From: Arenibacter sp040216555
GTDB lineage: Bacteria; Bacteroidota; Bacteroidia; Flavobacteriales; Flavobacteriaceae
Length of the DNA stretch: 64,000 nt
Direction of reading: 5' to 3'
Assembly: GCA_040216555.1 (NCBI GenBank)
Contig: JAVJOW010000031.1
Location: 1 to 64,000, forward strand
The position numbers and the translations under genes were made by a program. The notes below the pieces were generated by a model. That model worked only from the letters and a program-made list of their open reading frames with translations, was not told where the DNA came from and did no database searches. Positions 18,584-27,808 of the stretch are shown here, piece by piece; positions within the stretch are counted from its first letter, which is position 1, and each line of letters begins with the position of its first letter.

Positions 18584-21010
18584 ATGAAAATATCTTACAA
18601 CTGGTTGAAGCAGTTCTTAAAAATTGACTGGGATTCCAATAGGACATCTGAATTATTAACTGACTTGGGCCTGGAGGTTGAGGGTATTTCTCCTTATGAA
18701 TCTATTAAAGGAGGACTGAAAGGAATTGTGGTTGGCGAAGTTTTAACCTGCGTAAAACATCCGAACGCCGATAAGTTAAAATTGACCACTGTAAATATAG
18801 GTCGTGAAGCTCCCTTACAAATTGTCTGTGGCGCGCCCAACGTAGAGGTCGGGCAAAAGGTACCCGTGGCTACCATAGGTACCACCCTATATACACCGGA
18901 AGGTGAAGCCTGGATAATAAAGAAAGGAAAGATTCGTGGAGAGGAAAGCCATGGCATGATCTGTGCCGAAGATGAGCTTGGATTGGGCGAAAGCCACGAT
19001 GGAATTATGGTACTCCCTGATGGTTTAAAAGTTGGAACACCCTGTTCCGAAGTTTTCGAAGTTGAATTGGATGAGGTGTTTGAGATTGGGCTTACCCCTA
19101 ACAGAGCGGATGCTATGAGCCACTTTGGAGTGGCCAGGGATCTAAAGGCCGGATTTAAGCAAAGGGATATTCTTAAGGAACTGATTACTCCCCCAGTGAC
19201 CAATTTCAACATTGTAAACCGATCATTAAAAATTGATGTTGAAGTAATTAAGAGCGAACTGGCTCCAAGATATTGTGGAATAACCATTAGCAATCTAATT
19301 GTACAACCATCACCAGACTGGCTAAAAAATAGATTACGATCTATTGGTATTACCCCAAAGAACAATGTGGTGGACGCTACCAATTATGTATTGCACGAAT
19401 TGGGTCAACCCTTGCACGCCTTTGATGCCGCAAAGATCAAGGGAAACAAAATAGTAGTCAAAACACTTCCCAAGGGAACCAAATTTATTACTTTGGATGG
19501 GGTTCAGCGCACATTGAGTGAAGAAGATCTTATGATTTGCGATATTGAAAAGCCCCTTTGTATAGCTGGGGTCCTTGGGGGGCAAAATTCCGGGGTTACG
19601 GAAAGCACCAGTAGCATTTTCTTGGAAAGTGCCTTCTTTAATCCCGTATCCATAAGAAAAACTGCCAAAAGACACAGCATTAATACAGATGCTTCCTTCC
19701 GCTTTGAAAGGGGGATAGATATAGATAATGTTGAATATTGCCTAAAACGAGCTGCTCTCCTTATCCACGAAATTGCAGGAGGAGATATTACTTCGGACAT
19801 TGTAGATATATATCCAAAAAAGAAGGACGACTACCACGTGTTTTTGACTTTCGACAAAATTAACAAGCTTATAGGTCAGGAAATACCTAAGGACACCATA
19901 AAATCCATTCTGGCCTCATTGGATATAAAGGTTAAGAATGTTACGGAATCCGGTCTGGGATTATCAATTCCATTTTACCGTGTGGATGTACAGCGGGAAG
20001 TAGATGTTATTGAGGAAATTCTTCGTGTTTTTGGTTATAACAATGTAGAGTTCAAAGAAAAATTGAACGCTTCCATTGCTCCTACTTCCAAATTTGAGGA
20101 TTACAAGATCCAAAACATCATAGGTAATTTTTTAGCTTCAAAAGGGTTTAATGAAATTTTGGCAAATAGTCTAACTTCCCCTGCCTATAATAAATTATCG
20201 AAAGACATTAGGGAAGAGCACACTATTGGTATGTTAAATCCCCTTAGTGCCGACCTATCGGTAATGAGGCAATCTATGTTGTTTTCAGGTTTGGAGGCCA
20301 TTGCCCACAATAGCAATAGGCAGATGCATAACCTTAAAATATTCGAATTTGGAAAAACCTATCACCAATATCAGACCCAGAGAGAGGAGAAAAAGCATTT
20401 AAGCATTCTTGTGACCGGAAACAGATTGGAAGACACTTGGACTTCTCCCCCCAAAAAGGCAGATTTCTTTTACCTTAAAGCCATCGTGGAAAATCTCTTG
20501 AATAGATTGGGACTTACCCAACTTATTTCCCAACCCAATTCCAATGATATTCTATCTGAGGGGATTTCCTTGCTACTGGCCAAGAAGGTAGTGGTGAGTA
20601 TTGGAGTGGTAAAGAAATCCATTTTGAAGGAATTTGATATCAAGGAAGAAGTTCTATTTGCAGATTTTGACTGGGATTATATTTTGGAAGCCATTGTGAA
20701 CAGCAAAATTATCTACAAAGAGATTCCAAAATATCCTGAAGTGACCAGAGACTACGCCCTATTAGTGGACGAGCAGGTAAGTTTTAAGCAGATTTACGAT
20801 ATTGCACTTCAGACGGAGCGGAAATTTTTAACCAATGTGAACCTTTTTGATGTTTACAATGGTAAAAATTTACCCGAAGGCAAAAAGTCCTATGCAGTAA
20901 GCTACACCCTGCAGGATGAAAACGGCACCTTGACCGACAAACAGATAGATAAGATAATGAACAAGCTTTTACAGCGCTATGAAAGCGAATTAGGAGCCGA
21001 ATTACGGTAA
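18584..21010 (+). CDS. pheT: Phenylalanyl-tRNA synthetase beta subunit
   Basis: 808 residues, full length. Partner of PheS in the alpha2-beta2 enzyme that charges tRNA-Phe. Starts with the family signature MKISYNWLKQFLKID, then the EMAP-like tRNA-binding domain (GEVLTCVKHPNADKLKLT, residues about 40-150), the B3/4 editing domain (about 210-400, with NYVLHELGQPLHAFDA), B5 (about 405-475), the catalytic-like core, and the C-terminal FDX-ACB anticodon-binding domain (YPEVTRDYALLVD). pheS is not adjacent, which is usual in Bacteroidota. Ends 9 bp inside the convergent fasciclin gene. Confidence 0.97.
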   Translation: MKISYNWLKQFLKIDWDSNRTSELLTDLGLEVEGISPYESIKGGLKGIVVGEVLTCVKHPNADKLKLTTVNIGREAPLQIVCGAPNVEVGQKVPVATIGTTLYTPEGEAWIIKKGKIRGEESHGMICAEDELGLGESHDGIMVLPDGLKVGTPCSEVFEVELDEVFEIGLTPNRADAMSHFGVARDLKAGFKQRDILKELITPPVTNFNIVNRSLKIDVEVIKSELAPRYCGITISNLIVQPSPDWLKNRLRSIGITPKNNVVDATNYVLHELGQPLHAFDAAKIKGNKIVVKTLPKGTKFITLDGVQRTLSEEDLMICDIEKPLCIAGVLGGQNSGVTESTSSIFLESAFFNPVSIRKTAKRHSINTDASFRFERGIDIDNVEYCLKRAALLIHEIAGGDITSDIVDIYPKKKDDYHVFLTFDKINKLIGQEIPKDTIKSILASLDIKVKNVTESGLGLSIPFYRVDVQREVDVIEEILRVFGYNNVEFKEKLNASIAPTSKFEDYKIQNIIGNFLASKGFNEILANSLTSPAYNKLSKDIREEHTIGMLNPLSADLSVMRQSMLFSGLEAIAHNSNRQMHNLKIFEFGKTYHQYQTQREEKKHLSILVTGNRLEDTWTSPPKKADFFYLKAIVENLLNRLGLTQLISQPNSNDILSEGISLLLAKKVVVSIGVVKKSILKEFDIKEEVLFADFDWDYILEAIVNSKIIYKEIPKYPEVTRDYALLVDEQVSFKQIYDIALQTERKFLTNVNLFDVYNGKNLPEGKKSYAVSYTLQDENGTLTDKQIDKIMNKLLQRYESELGAELR

Positions 21011-21568
21011 ATTTGTTGATGAAAGGGCGTTGGGCAGGATAACACTGTCTATCTCATGGATTATGCCATTGCATTGATTGGCATCGGCACTGGTTATTTT
21101 GGCCCTATTTCCGGCCTTGTCCGTCAGTACAATATCCAATCCATCCATAGAAGCGAAAATTTTATCGCCCTGCACAGTGGTAAAACTTGCTTTTCCATTC
21201 CCGTTGCACAAAGCTTTTAAAATCTTGGAGGCCGTTATGTTACCAGCAACAATGTGGTAGGTTAAAAGCGAAAAGAGTTCCTTTTTATTTTCAGGTAATA
21301 ATAATTCCTTCAAGTTTACTTTGGAGAGTTTTCTAAAAGCCAAATCCGAGGGTGCAAAAACAGTAAACGGACCATCTTCATTTAATATCTTTTCCAGATT
21401 CGCAGCCTTTACAGCTTCCAATAAGGTATAATGGTGTCCAGAATCTGCGGCACTTTCTATAATGGAATTTTCCCTTTTTAAAAAGCTATTTTCGGTAAAC
21501 GACGTTTGGCCATAAGCAAGGGAGGTGAATAAAAATAATAGAGCGCAAACGGACACATAGCTTTTCAT
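21002..21568 (-). CDS. Secreted fasciclin (FAS1) domain protein
   Basis: 188 residues, signal peptide ending AYG|Q, then a single FAS1 domain (about 45-182). FAS1 motifs are clear: DGPFTVFAPSDLAF (H1), LLTYHIVAGNI (YH motif) and NGIIHEIDSVILP (H2 and end). Such single-domain proteins are exported adhesion or surface proteins in bacteria. The 3' end overlaps the end of pheT by 9 bp on the other strand. Confidence 0.92.
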   Translation of the reverse strand: MKSYVSVCALLFLFTSLAYGQTSFTENSFLKRENSIIESAADSGHHYTLLEAVKAANLEKILNEDGPFTVFAPSDLAFRKLSKVNLKELLLPENKKELFSLLTYHIVAGNITASKILKALCNGNGKASFTTVQGDKIFASMDGLDIVLTDKAGNRAKITSADANQCNGIIHEIDSVILPNALSSTNLP

Positions 21569-21815
21569 TGGTTCTGGGCTTGGGAATTAAAAAAATCGAT
21601 AAACGGTTAAATTCGTCGACAATATACAATATTCAGGCTATTGTTTTAAAAAAAGTTATTAACTAATTTTAAAATATCACAATATTGAAATAAAGGTTAC
21701 GAATACACCATATTACAATAGATTTCATTACATATCTCCAATTTTTAACGCTTTAAATCAAAAACGAAAACCTTAATTCCTTAACTTTATGACAATTGCT
21801 TAAAAAGAATGTAAA

Positions 21816-22535
21816 ATGTTATTGAGAAGAACCAATATTCGGGAAAAACTTATTCTAGCGAAGCAAAAGGACAAGTCTTCCGATAAAATTTTAAATGAAG
21901 TATATCGTCTTTTAGCCAAAGAGGACGATGCCCAGAAAAGAATTGAGGTCAACCTTAGGAGTAAGGACTCCATTATTTCCAATGACTTTAATTTTGATCT
22001 GCTGGAAACTGCCGAGATTTACCACGTACGTCATATAAAAGAAATAGCGGTTGACTATAGGTTACGTTTTTTGGATTCCCGTTATTTTAAAGGAGAAATT
22101 CCACAGGAAGCCATTTCCAAAATCAAAAAACTGGAAAAGGAGCATGAACTGGAATTAAAAGGATTTAAGATACTTGCACCCTCAAAACTTTTTAAACTGG
22201 AAGACAGGGATGATCCCATTTTATTTGCCCCGATAGGTAATGATCATTACTATTTAATCCATAAATGGGGTCGCGATCTGCATCCACTTAGGAAAATATT
22301 GATGTGGCCTTTTAAAAGTCTGGTTAATCTAATTGCTCTGGTGGTAGGAATAAGTTATTTAATTACCCTCTTGGTCCCAAACGGATTGTTTTCTAAAGAA
22401 AGTTCCAGTTTTCAATTCTGGGTAATTTTCTTTTTTATGTTTAAATGTTTGGCTTCCATAGTGATATTTTATGGCTTTGCCTTGGGCAAAAATTTTAATC
22501 CTGCCATTTGGAACTCCAAATATCTAAAAACCTAA
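21816..22535 (+). CDS. Membrane protein of unknown function (two C-terminal TM helices)
   Basis: 239 residues. The first 165 residues are soluble and charged, with a coiled-coil-like start and the block FKILAPSKLFKLEDRDDPILFAPIG. Then come two hydrophobic helices (about 168-190 and 204-226), so the N-terminal part should be cytoplasmic. No signal peptide. I do not recognise the family and see no catalytic motif. It stands alone between two minus-strand genes. Confidence 0.65.
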   Translation: MLLRRTNIREKLILAKQKDKSSDKILNEVYRLLAKEDDAQKRIEVNLRSKDSIISNDFNFDLLETAEIYHVRHIKEIAVDYRLRFLDSRYFKGEIPQEAISKIKKLEKEHELELKGFKILAPSKLFKLEDRDDPILFAPIGNDHYYLIHKWGRDLHPLRKILMWPFKSLVNLIALVVGISYLITLLVPNGLFSKESSSFQFWVIFFFMFKCLASIVIFYGFALGKNFNPAIWNSKYLKT

Positions 22536-22561
22536 GTGCAATTCTTTATTCCTGAAAGGTT

Positions 22562-23689
22562 TTAATTGGGAAACAATTCCATTGGAATGCCATCCAAATT
22601 AACATTATCCAGAAATTTAGGGTCCGGTATTGGCTTTATCCTCATCAGTCCTCCTTTGCCACTACCCCCTTTTTTCTTATAACCTATCAAAATCAAATTA
22701 TTCTTGGCATCATAGGAAACCATTGTAGTATCCTCTATTTCGTATTTTAGATCTCTCTCCTCCAGACTAAGGAAGTTTTCATAAATATATAGGATAGATA
22801 TATTTTCCTTAAAATCATAAACCGCGGCAATATGGGGATAGGAACTTTTTGATCCCGATTCCATAGGGTAATACATCGTCTGGTTCCCGAAATATTCAGA
22901 TGTGGTATACCCAAACTTTGGCTCTTTCCCCAACAGATAATTGGTCGTTATATCCAAAATCATAGTATTCCCATCAATAAGGCTATGCAAATTGGGATAA
23001 CTCACCAGAATATTGTCCATTCCATCCTGTGATATCTTTAAAACATCCGTACCCAGGTCCACCTCATAAGTAAGGGCCCCGCTATCAATATCTATAGCCA
23101 TAAGGGCATATTTATTGGTGATATCGGTATCCAAACAGAGAACGAAGGCTTTGTTATTGGAAACTAAAAGTTGTATGGGTTCTTTGGCCAAGGACACGTC
23201 TGCATAAGAGTTGGGACCTTTTGTTAGATCCAAAATTCTTATAAAATAATCATCCTCTTTACTGTCTCTGGGCACAACAAAGGCCAACAAAGCTTTATTT
23301 CCTGAAAAAGCAACGGATTTAACATTGCGCTCGCAATTTAAATCTTCCTTAAATATCGTAGTATGGACCGCTGTACCATCGCTAAAATCGTGGACGCTAA
23401 AGTTGGCACTGCAATCCTCATCTGGGATATAAAACCCAATTTGGGAGCCATTCCTATACAATAGTTGTGGTACAGGCACCCTCTCAAATTCACCCATGTC
23501 CGGATCAATGGTAATTCCATCCGAATCGGCATTTAAAATCGCAGTTTTCATAAGCCCGTCTTTATGAAGCAAAACGGTATAGTCTGCCAACAGGCTTGGG
23601 GATTCGTCAATCTTATCCCCAACCCCTTCCTCAGAACAGCCTATGACAAGACATGCAATAAGCATGCATATGAATAGGTAGGTTTTCAT
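22562..23689 (-). CDS. Lipoprotein of unknown function, probable beta-propeller
   Basis: 375 residues, lipoprotein signal LVIG|CSEE. The mature part is beta-rich with repeating strand units of the type VAFSGNKALLAFVVP, LLVSNNKAFVLCLD and DNILVSYPNLHSL, which suggests a propeller. The C-terminal segment ends in an odd basic Gly stretch, KKKGGSGKGG. No enzyme motif. Downstream of the ABC-F gene on the same strand with a 26-bp gap, so possibly co-transcribed, though no functional link is evident. Confidence 0.7.
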   Translation of the reverse strand: MKTYLFICMLIACLVIGCSEEGVGDKIDESPSLLADYTVLLHKDGLMKTAILNADSDGITIDPDMGEFERVPVPQLLYRNGSQIGFYIPDEDCSANFSVHDFSDGTAVHTTIFKEDLNCERNVKSVAFSGNKALLAFVVPRDSKEDDYFIRILDLTKGPNSYADVSLAKEPIQLLVSNNKAFVLCLDTDITNKYALMAIDIDSGALTYEVDLGTDVLKISQDGMDNILVSYPNLHSLIDGNTMILDITTNYLLGKEPKFGYTTSEYFGNQTMYYPMESGSKSSYPHIAAVYDFKENISILYIYENFLSLEERDLKYEIEDTTMVSYDAKNNLILIGYKKKGGSGKGGLMRIKPIPDPKFLDNVNLDGIPMELFPN

Positions 23690-23715
23690 AAAGTAAGAAT
23701 TTGGGTCCTACAAAA

Positions 23716-25344
23716 TTACACCGGAACGGCGTACATTTTGTTGCGCTGCTCCTTTATAGTCTTATCGGACATATAATCATCAAACGTCAAATATCTATCA
23801 ATATTACCTTTAGGAGTTAATTCTATTACCCTATTCGCCACAGTTTCAGCAAATTCGTGGTCATGGGTTGTAAAGAGAACGGTTCCTTTAAAATTCTTTA
23901 GGGAATTATTGAAAGTGGTTATACTTTCCAAGTCCAAATGGTTGGTAGGCTCGTCCAACATGACTACATTGGCCCTCATCAACATCATTCTGCTCAACAT
24001 ACAGCGCACCTTTTCACCTCCGGATAAAACCGTACATTTTTTCAAAGCTTCTTCTCCGCTAAACAACATTTTTCCCAAAAAGCCCCTAATATTTACCTCT
24101 TCCCTTTCTTCTTCAGTTTTGGCCCATTGTCTTAGCCAATCTACCAAGTTGATATCTTCGGTAAAGAAGGAGGCATTATCTGCAGGTAAGTACGATTGGT
24201 TGGTAGTTACTCCCCACTGAAAGGAACCACTGTCCGCCTTTCTATTGCCGTTTATAATCTCGTAAAATGCCGTAGTAGCCCTTGAATCCCTAGAAATTAT
24301 CGCCACCTTGTCTCCCTTGGCCAGGTTAATATTGATATCCTGAAACAAAACTTCACCCTCCTCTGTAGAAGCGGACAGCTTTTCAACGTTCAATATTTGA
24401 TCTCCAGCCTCCCTTTCCCTATCAAAAATGATAGCAGGGTAACGTCGGCTTGAAGGCTTTATATCCTCAATTTTTAATTTGGACAACATCTTCTTTCTGG
24501 AAGTAGCCTGTTTACTTTTTGCCACGTTGGCGCTGAACCGTTGAATAAACTCCTGTAATTCCTTGGCCTTTTCCTCAGATTTTTTGTTCTGCTGTGCCCT
24601 TTGTCTGGCAGCCAACTGACTACTCTCATACCAAAAAGTATAGTTACCTGAGTAAAGATTCATTTTTCCGAAATCTATATCCCCAATATGGGTACATACA
24701 GAATCTAAAAAGTGTCTATCGTGCGATACTACAATAACGGTATTCTCATAGTCGGCAAGGAAGTTCTCCAACCAATTAATGGTCTCGTAATCCAAGTCGT
24801 TGGTTGGCTCATCCATTATCAATACATCCGGATTGCCAAACAATGCCTGTGCCAATAAAACCCTCACCTTTAGTTTGGAATCCAGGTCGCCCATTAAGGT
24901 ATAATGAAATTCCTCCGTAATCCCCAAGTTGGACAAAAGGGCTGCAGCATCACTATCGGCATTCCAACCATTCATTTCCTCAAATTGCACCTGCAACTCC
25001 CCTATTCTGTCTGCATTCTCATCACTATAATCGGCATAAAGGGCATCGATCTCCTTTTTTATCTTGAACAAGGGCTTATTGCCCATTACCACACTCTCCA
25101 AAACAGTATATTCGTCATAGGCATTATGGTTCTGCTCCAAAATGGACATCCTTTTCCCTGGTTCTAAGTGAACATGACCGGATGTAGGGTCCATTTGTCC
25201 CGATAGAATTCGTAAAAATGTGGACTTTCCCGCTCCATTGGCACCAATAACACCATAACAATTACCTTGTGTAAAGGATACGTTTACTTCATCAAAAAGA
25301 ACCCTTTTCCCAAATTGTACAGATAAATTTGATACTGACAGCAT
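23716..25344 (-). CDS. ABC-F family ATPase, YbiT-like, with one degenerate nucleotide site
   Basis: 542 residues from ATG 25344; an in-frame extension to 25398 has no homologous sequence. Two ABC domains on one chain without membrane parts, closest by eye to E. coli YbiT; such proteins act on the ribosome. NBD1 has Walker A GANGAGKST (Lys40) and Walker B VLIMDEPTNDLD, but its signature is degenerate (GDLDSKLKV). NBD2 lacks Walker A (ISRDSRATT near residue 355) yet keeps LSGGE and MLDEPTNHLD. So one composite ATP site is intact and the other is not. The inter-domain linker has FSANVAKSKQATSRKK, as in YbiT. Confidence 0.93.
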   Translation of the reverse strand: MLSVSNLSVQFGKRVLFDEVNVSFTQGNCYGVIGANGAGKSTFLRILSGQMDPTSGHVHLEPGKRMSILEQNHNAYDEYTVLESVVMGNKPLFKIKKEIDALYADYSDENADRIGELQVQFEEMNGWNADSDAAALLSNLGITEEFHYTLMGDLDSKLKVRVLLAQALFGNPDVLIMDEPTNDLDYETINWLENFLADYENTVIVVSHDRHFLDSVCTHIGDIDFGKMNLYSGNYTFWYESSQLAARQRAQQNKKSEEKAKELQEFIQRFSANVAKSKQATSRKKMLSKLKIEDIKPSSRRYPAIIFDREREAGDQILNVEKLSASTEEGEVLFQDININLAKGDKVAIISRDSRATTAFYEIINGNRKADSGSFQWGVTTNQSYLPADNASFFTEDINLVDWLRQWAKTEEEREEVNIRGFLGKMLFSGEEALKKCTVLSGGEKVRCMLSRMMLMRANVVMLDEPTNHLDLESITTFNNSLKNFKGTVLFTTHDHEFAETVANRVIELTPKGNIDRYLTFDDYMSDKTIKEQRNKMYAVPV

Positions 25345-25366
25345 ATGTAATGTTTTAAAATTTGTG

Positions 25367-25383
25367 CAAAAATAACAAAAATA
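25367..25383 (-). promoter_or_regulatory. Two tandem TATTTTTG boxes upstream of the ABC-F gene
   Basis: On the minus strand two exact TAnnTTTG boxes lie 9 bp apart (25383-25376 and 25374-25367). A TTG 21 bp upstream of the proximal box (25396-25398) could be its -33 element. The leader would be about 20 nt. Confidence 0.45.
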
Positions 25384-25517
25384 AACCCGTTCAAGCAACT
25401 ATATTACAACGCCTTTACGTGTGATTTTAACTAAGAGCCAATAGATTTAACTCACAATTAACAGCCTGTATCTGTTGAGTTTATTAGATTTGTTCACTAT
25501 AAAGTAGCTATTCTCAT

Positions 25518-26906
25518 ATGAATAAACCTTTACTATATTCTTTTCTTATTGCACTAGTTGGTTGCAGTTCGATAGAAAAACCCCCCCCTGGTGCATTCTT
25601 TGCTGGTGAAATCGTAAATCCCACAAGCGAATATGTTGTTCTATTCAAGGATGATATTATCATAGATTCCGCCAAACTTGATGGTGATAATAGATTCAGT
25701 ATCCAATTGGATACTGTTGTAGAAGGTTTATACCATTTTGACCATAGTCCGGAATTGCAGTACGTTTATCTTGAAAAGGGAGACAGTTTAATGATCCGCC
25801 TGAACACTGAAGATTTTGACGAATCATTGATATTTTCAGGCCGGGGCGAAGAAATAAATAATTTTCTAGTAGAGTTCTTTTTAAGTACAGAATCCGAGCC
25901 TGCTATAGTTTATTCCTATTCCGAACTTGATCCAGAGAACTTCTCCCATAAATTGGACTCTTTAAAGGAACTTAAAGTAAATGCCCTAAACGAGCTTGTA
26001 ACAGATGTAACCCTTTCCCCAAAAGCGGCAGATATGGCCAAGGCCAGTATAGATTACAATTATTATATCTATAAGGAAAAGTATCCGTTTTGGAACAGGA
26101 GAAAGACAGGAAAAGACACCATCCCCGAACTTCCCAACAATTTCTACGATTATAGAAAGTTGGTAGACTACAACAATGAGAATCTATCCTATCATAGGTA
26201 TTACTACAATTTTATGAAGACGCATTTTAATAATCTCTCCTATATGGGTTGTTACACAAAATGCAAAGATGCGCACTATGACATAGTCAAGAATAAATTA
26301 CATTTTAACCAACACAAGTTAAAACTTATTGATAGCTTGGTTACCGAAAAGGACTTAAGGGATAATTTATTCAGAAATGTTGCCATGGACTATCTAATAA
26401 ATGTCCATGATACTGACGAAAACAATAGGATTTTTATTGATGACTTTCACAGACTTTCGGGAAACAACAGGCACAGCGCCGAAATAGAAGCTATTTACCA
26501 AGGGGTAAACAATTTACAGCCTAGTAATAAAATGCCCAATATTTCAGTTTTCAACACCAATGGGACCTTGGTAACCCTACAGGAAATTGCTGAAAAAGAG
26601 AAAAATGCCGTATTCTATTTTTGGTCAGGGACCCAAAGATCCAATTTCGAGAATGTACTTACGCGGGTAGCACAATTATCGGAAAACAAGCCGGAATTTA
26701 CTTTTATTGGAATAAATTGTAATACAGACGCCTTAAGATGGCAATCCTTATTAAGTAGTAATCAATTGGATATGGAAAAACAATTCCGTACCGATGATTT
26801 TGAAAATTTAAAAAATGCCCTTGTGATAGGTGGTCTCAATAAAGGTATCATAACCAAAGATGGACTTATAGTAGATGCTTTTGCAGATCTTTATAGTAGC
26901 TTTTAA
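25518..26906 (+). CDS. Lipoprotein with thioredoxin-like fold lacking the CXXC pair
   Basis: 462 residues, lipoprotein signal LVG|CSS. The N-terminal 25-125 region is a beta domain like DUF4369 of Bacteroidota thiol-disulphide proteins (strand pattern FAGEIVNPTSEYVVLFKDD). A helical middle region (130-330) is Tyr-rich. The C-terminal 340-460 region has the TlpA thioredoxin layout (MPNISVFNTNG, then NAVFYFWSGTQRSNF), but the redox CXXC is replaced by SGTQRS, so it cannot do dithiol chemistry at that site. Likely a binding or structural relative of TlpA. Monocistronic. Confidence 0.75.
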   Translation: MNKPLLYSFLIALVGCSSIEKPPPGAFFAGEIVNPTSEYVVLFKDDIIIDSAKLDGDNRFSIQLDTVVEGLYHFDHSPELQYVYLEKGDSLMIRLNTEDFDESLIFSGRGEEINNFLVEFFLSTESEPAIVYSYSELDPENFSHKLDSLKELKVNALNELVTDVTLSPKAADMAKASIDYNYYIYKEKYPFWNRRKTGKDTIPELPNNFYDYRKLVDYNNENLSYHRYYYNFMKTHFNNLSYMGCYTKCKDAHYDIVKNKLHFNQHKLKLIDSLVTEKDLRDNLFRNVAMDYLINVHDTDENNRIFIDDFHRLSGNNRHSAEIEAIYQGVNNLQPSNKMPNISVFNTNGTLVTLQEIAEKEKNAVFYFWSGTQRSNFENVLTRVAQLSENKPEFTFIGINCNTDALRWQSLLSSNQLDMEKQFRTDDFENLKNALVIGGLNKGIITKDGLIVDAFADLYSSF

Positions 26907-27022
26907 TAGGCCTTTCCACTAGTAGCAATTTCACTTCTTTAGCATTAAGAACATCCCGATCAATAATTCAACAATCTTATACCATATACATATCGGGCAA
27001 AAAGAATCATTATCAAGAACAA

Positions 27023-27059
27023 CAAAGCCTCTATTGCTTAATTAGCTCAAGAGGCTTTG
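27023..27059. terminator. Hairpin between the TlpA-like gene and fsa
   Basis: Perfect 10-bp inverted repeat CAAAGCCTCT / AGAGGCTTTG with a 17-nt loop, between two convergent genes. No good T-tract on either side, but position and perfection suggest a shared terminator. Confidence 0.55.
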
Positions 27060-27082
27060 TCCTATTTAGAATTATATTAAAA

Positions 27083-27736
27083 CTAGTTACCTTTCTGGTA
27101 GTCTTCCAAAAACTTGGCCAGACCACTATCCGTTAAAGGATGCTTTAAAAGACCTTCAATAGCTGACAAAGGTCCTGTCATAACATCAGCTCCAATTTTA
27201 GCACAATCTATCACATGCATTGTGTGTCTAATCGAAGCGGCCAATATTTGGGTTTCAAACTCATAATTATCATATATGTGCCTAATCTCAGAGATCAAGT
27301 TTAGACCATCTGTAGAAATATCGTCCAATCTTCCAATAAAGGGAGATACATAGCTTGCACCCGCTTTGGCAGCCAACAAAGCCTGTCCGCAGGAGAATAC
27401 CAACGTACAATTGGTTCTTATTCCCTTATCAGAAAAATATTTTATAGCTTTTATACCGTCTTTAATCATAGGAACTTTAACTACGATTTGCTCATGTAAT
27501 TCCGCCAATTCCTCACCTTCCTTGATCATACCCTTTAAATCGGTGGAAATTACCTCGGCGGATACATCACCATCTACAATATTACAGATATCCACATAGT
27601 GCTTTAAAATATTGTTTCTTCCGGTAATGCCTTCTTTGGCCATTAGGGAAGGATTTGTGGTTACCCCATCCAATACTCCTAATTCCTGGGCTTCTTTTAT
27701 CTGTGCTAAATTAGCGGTGTCAATAAAGAACTTCAT
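27083..27736 (-). CDS. fsa: Fructose-6-phosphate aldolase / transaldolase-like protein
   Basis: 217 residues, the short transaldolase subfamily (TalC/FSA/MipB). MKFFIDTANLAQIKEA and GVTTNPSLMAKEG are the N-terminal hallmarks; the Schiff-base Lys is in EQIVVKVPM; NCTLVFSCGQALLAAKAGASYVSPFIGRL spans the phosphate-binding region, and AASIRH follows. It would either run the transaldolase reaction of the pentose phosphate pathway or cleave fructose 6-phosphate; members of this subfamily in Bacteroidota are usually named transaldolase. Cytoplasmic, monocistronic. Confidence 0.93.
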   Translation of the reverse strand: MKFFIDTANLAQIKEAQELGVLDGVTTNPSLMAKEGITGRNNILKHYVDICNIVDGDVSAEVISTDLKGMIKEGEELAELHEQIVVKVPMIKDGIKAIKYFSDKGIRTNCTLVFSCGQALLAAKAGASYVSPFIGRLDDISTDGLNLISEIRHIYDNYEFETQILAASIRHTMHVIDCAKIGADVMTGPLSAIEGLLKHPLTDSGLAKFLEDYQKGN

Positions 27737-27808
27737 GTTAATTGCTTTTTAAATTATTAATTTGAAAGATATTGCCTTAGTGCATGTCTACCTTTTTGTC
27801 TGGCAAAA

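Noticed and set aside
21771..21796. Partial match to the shared inverted repeat (GAAAACCTTAATT) before the gene at 21816
   Set aside because: Only the left arm matches; the right arm TAAGG is absent, and there is no -7 box at the matching distance.
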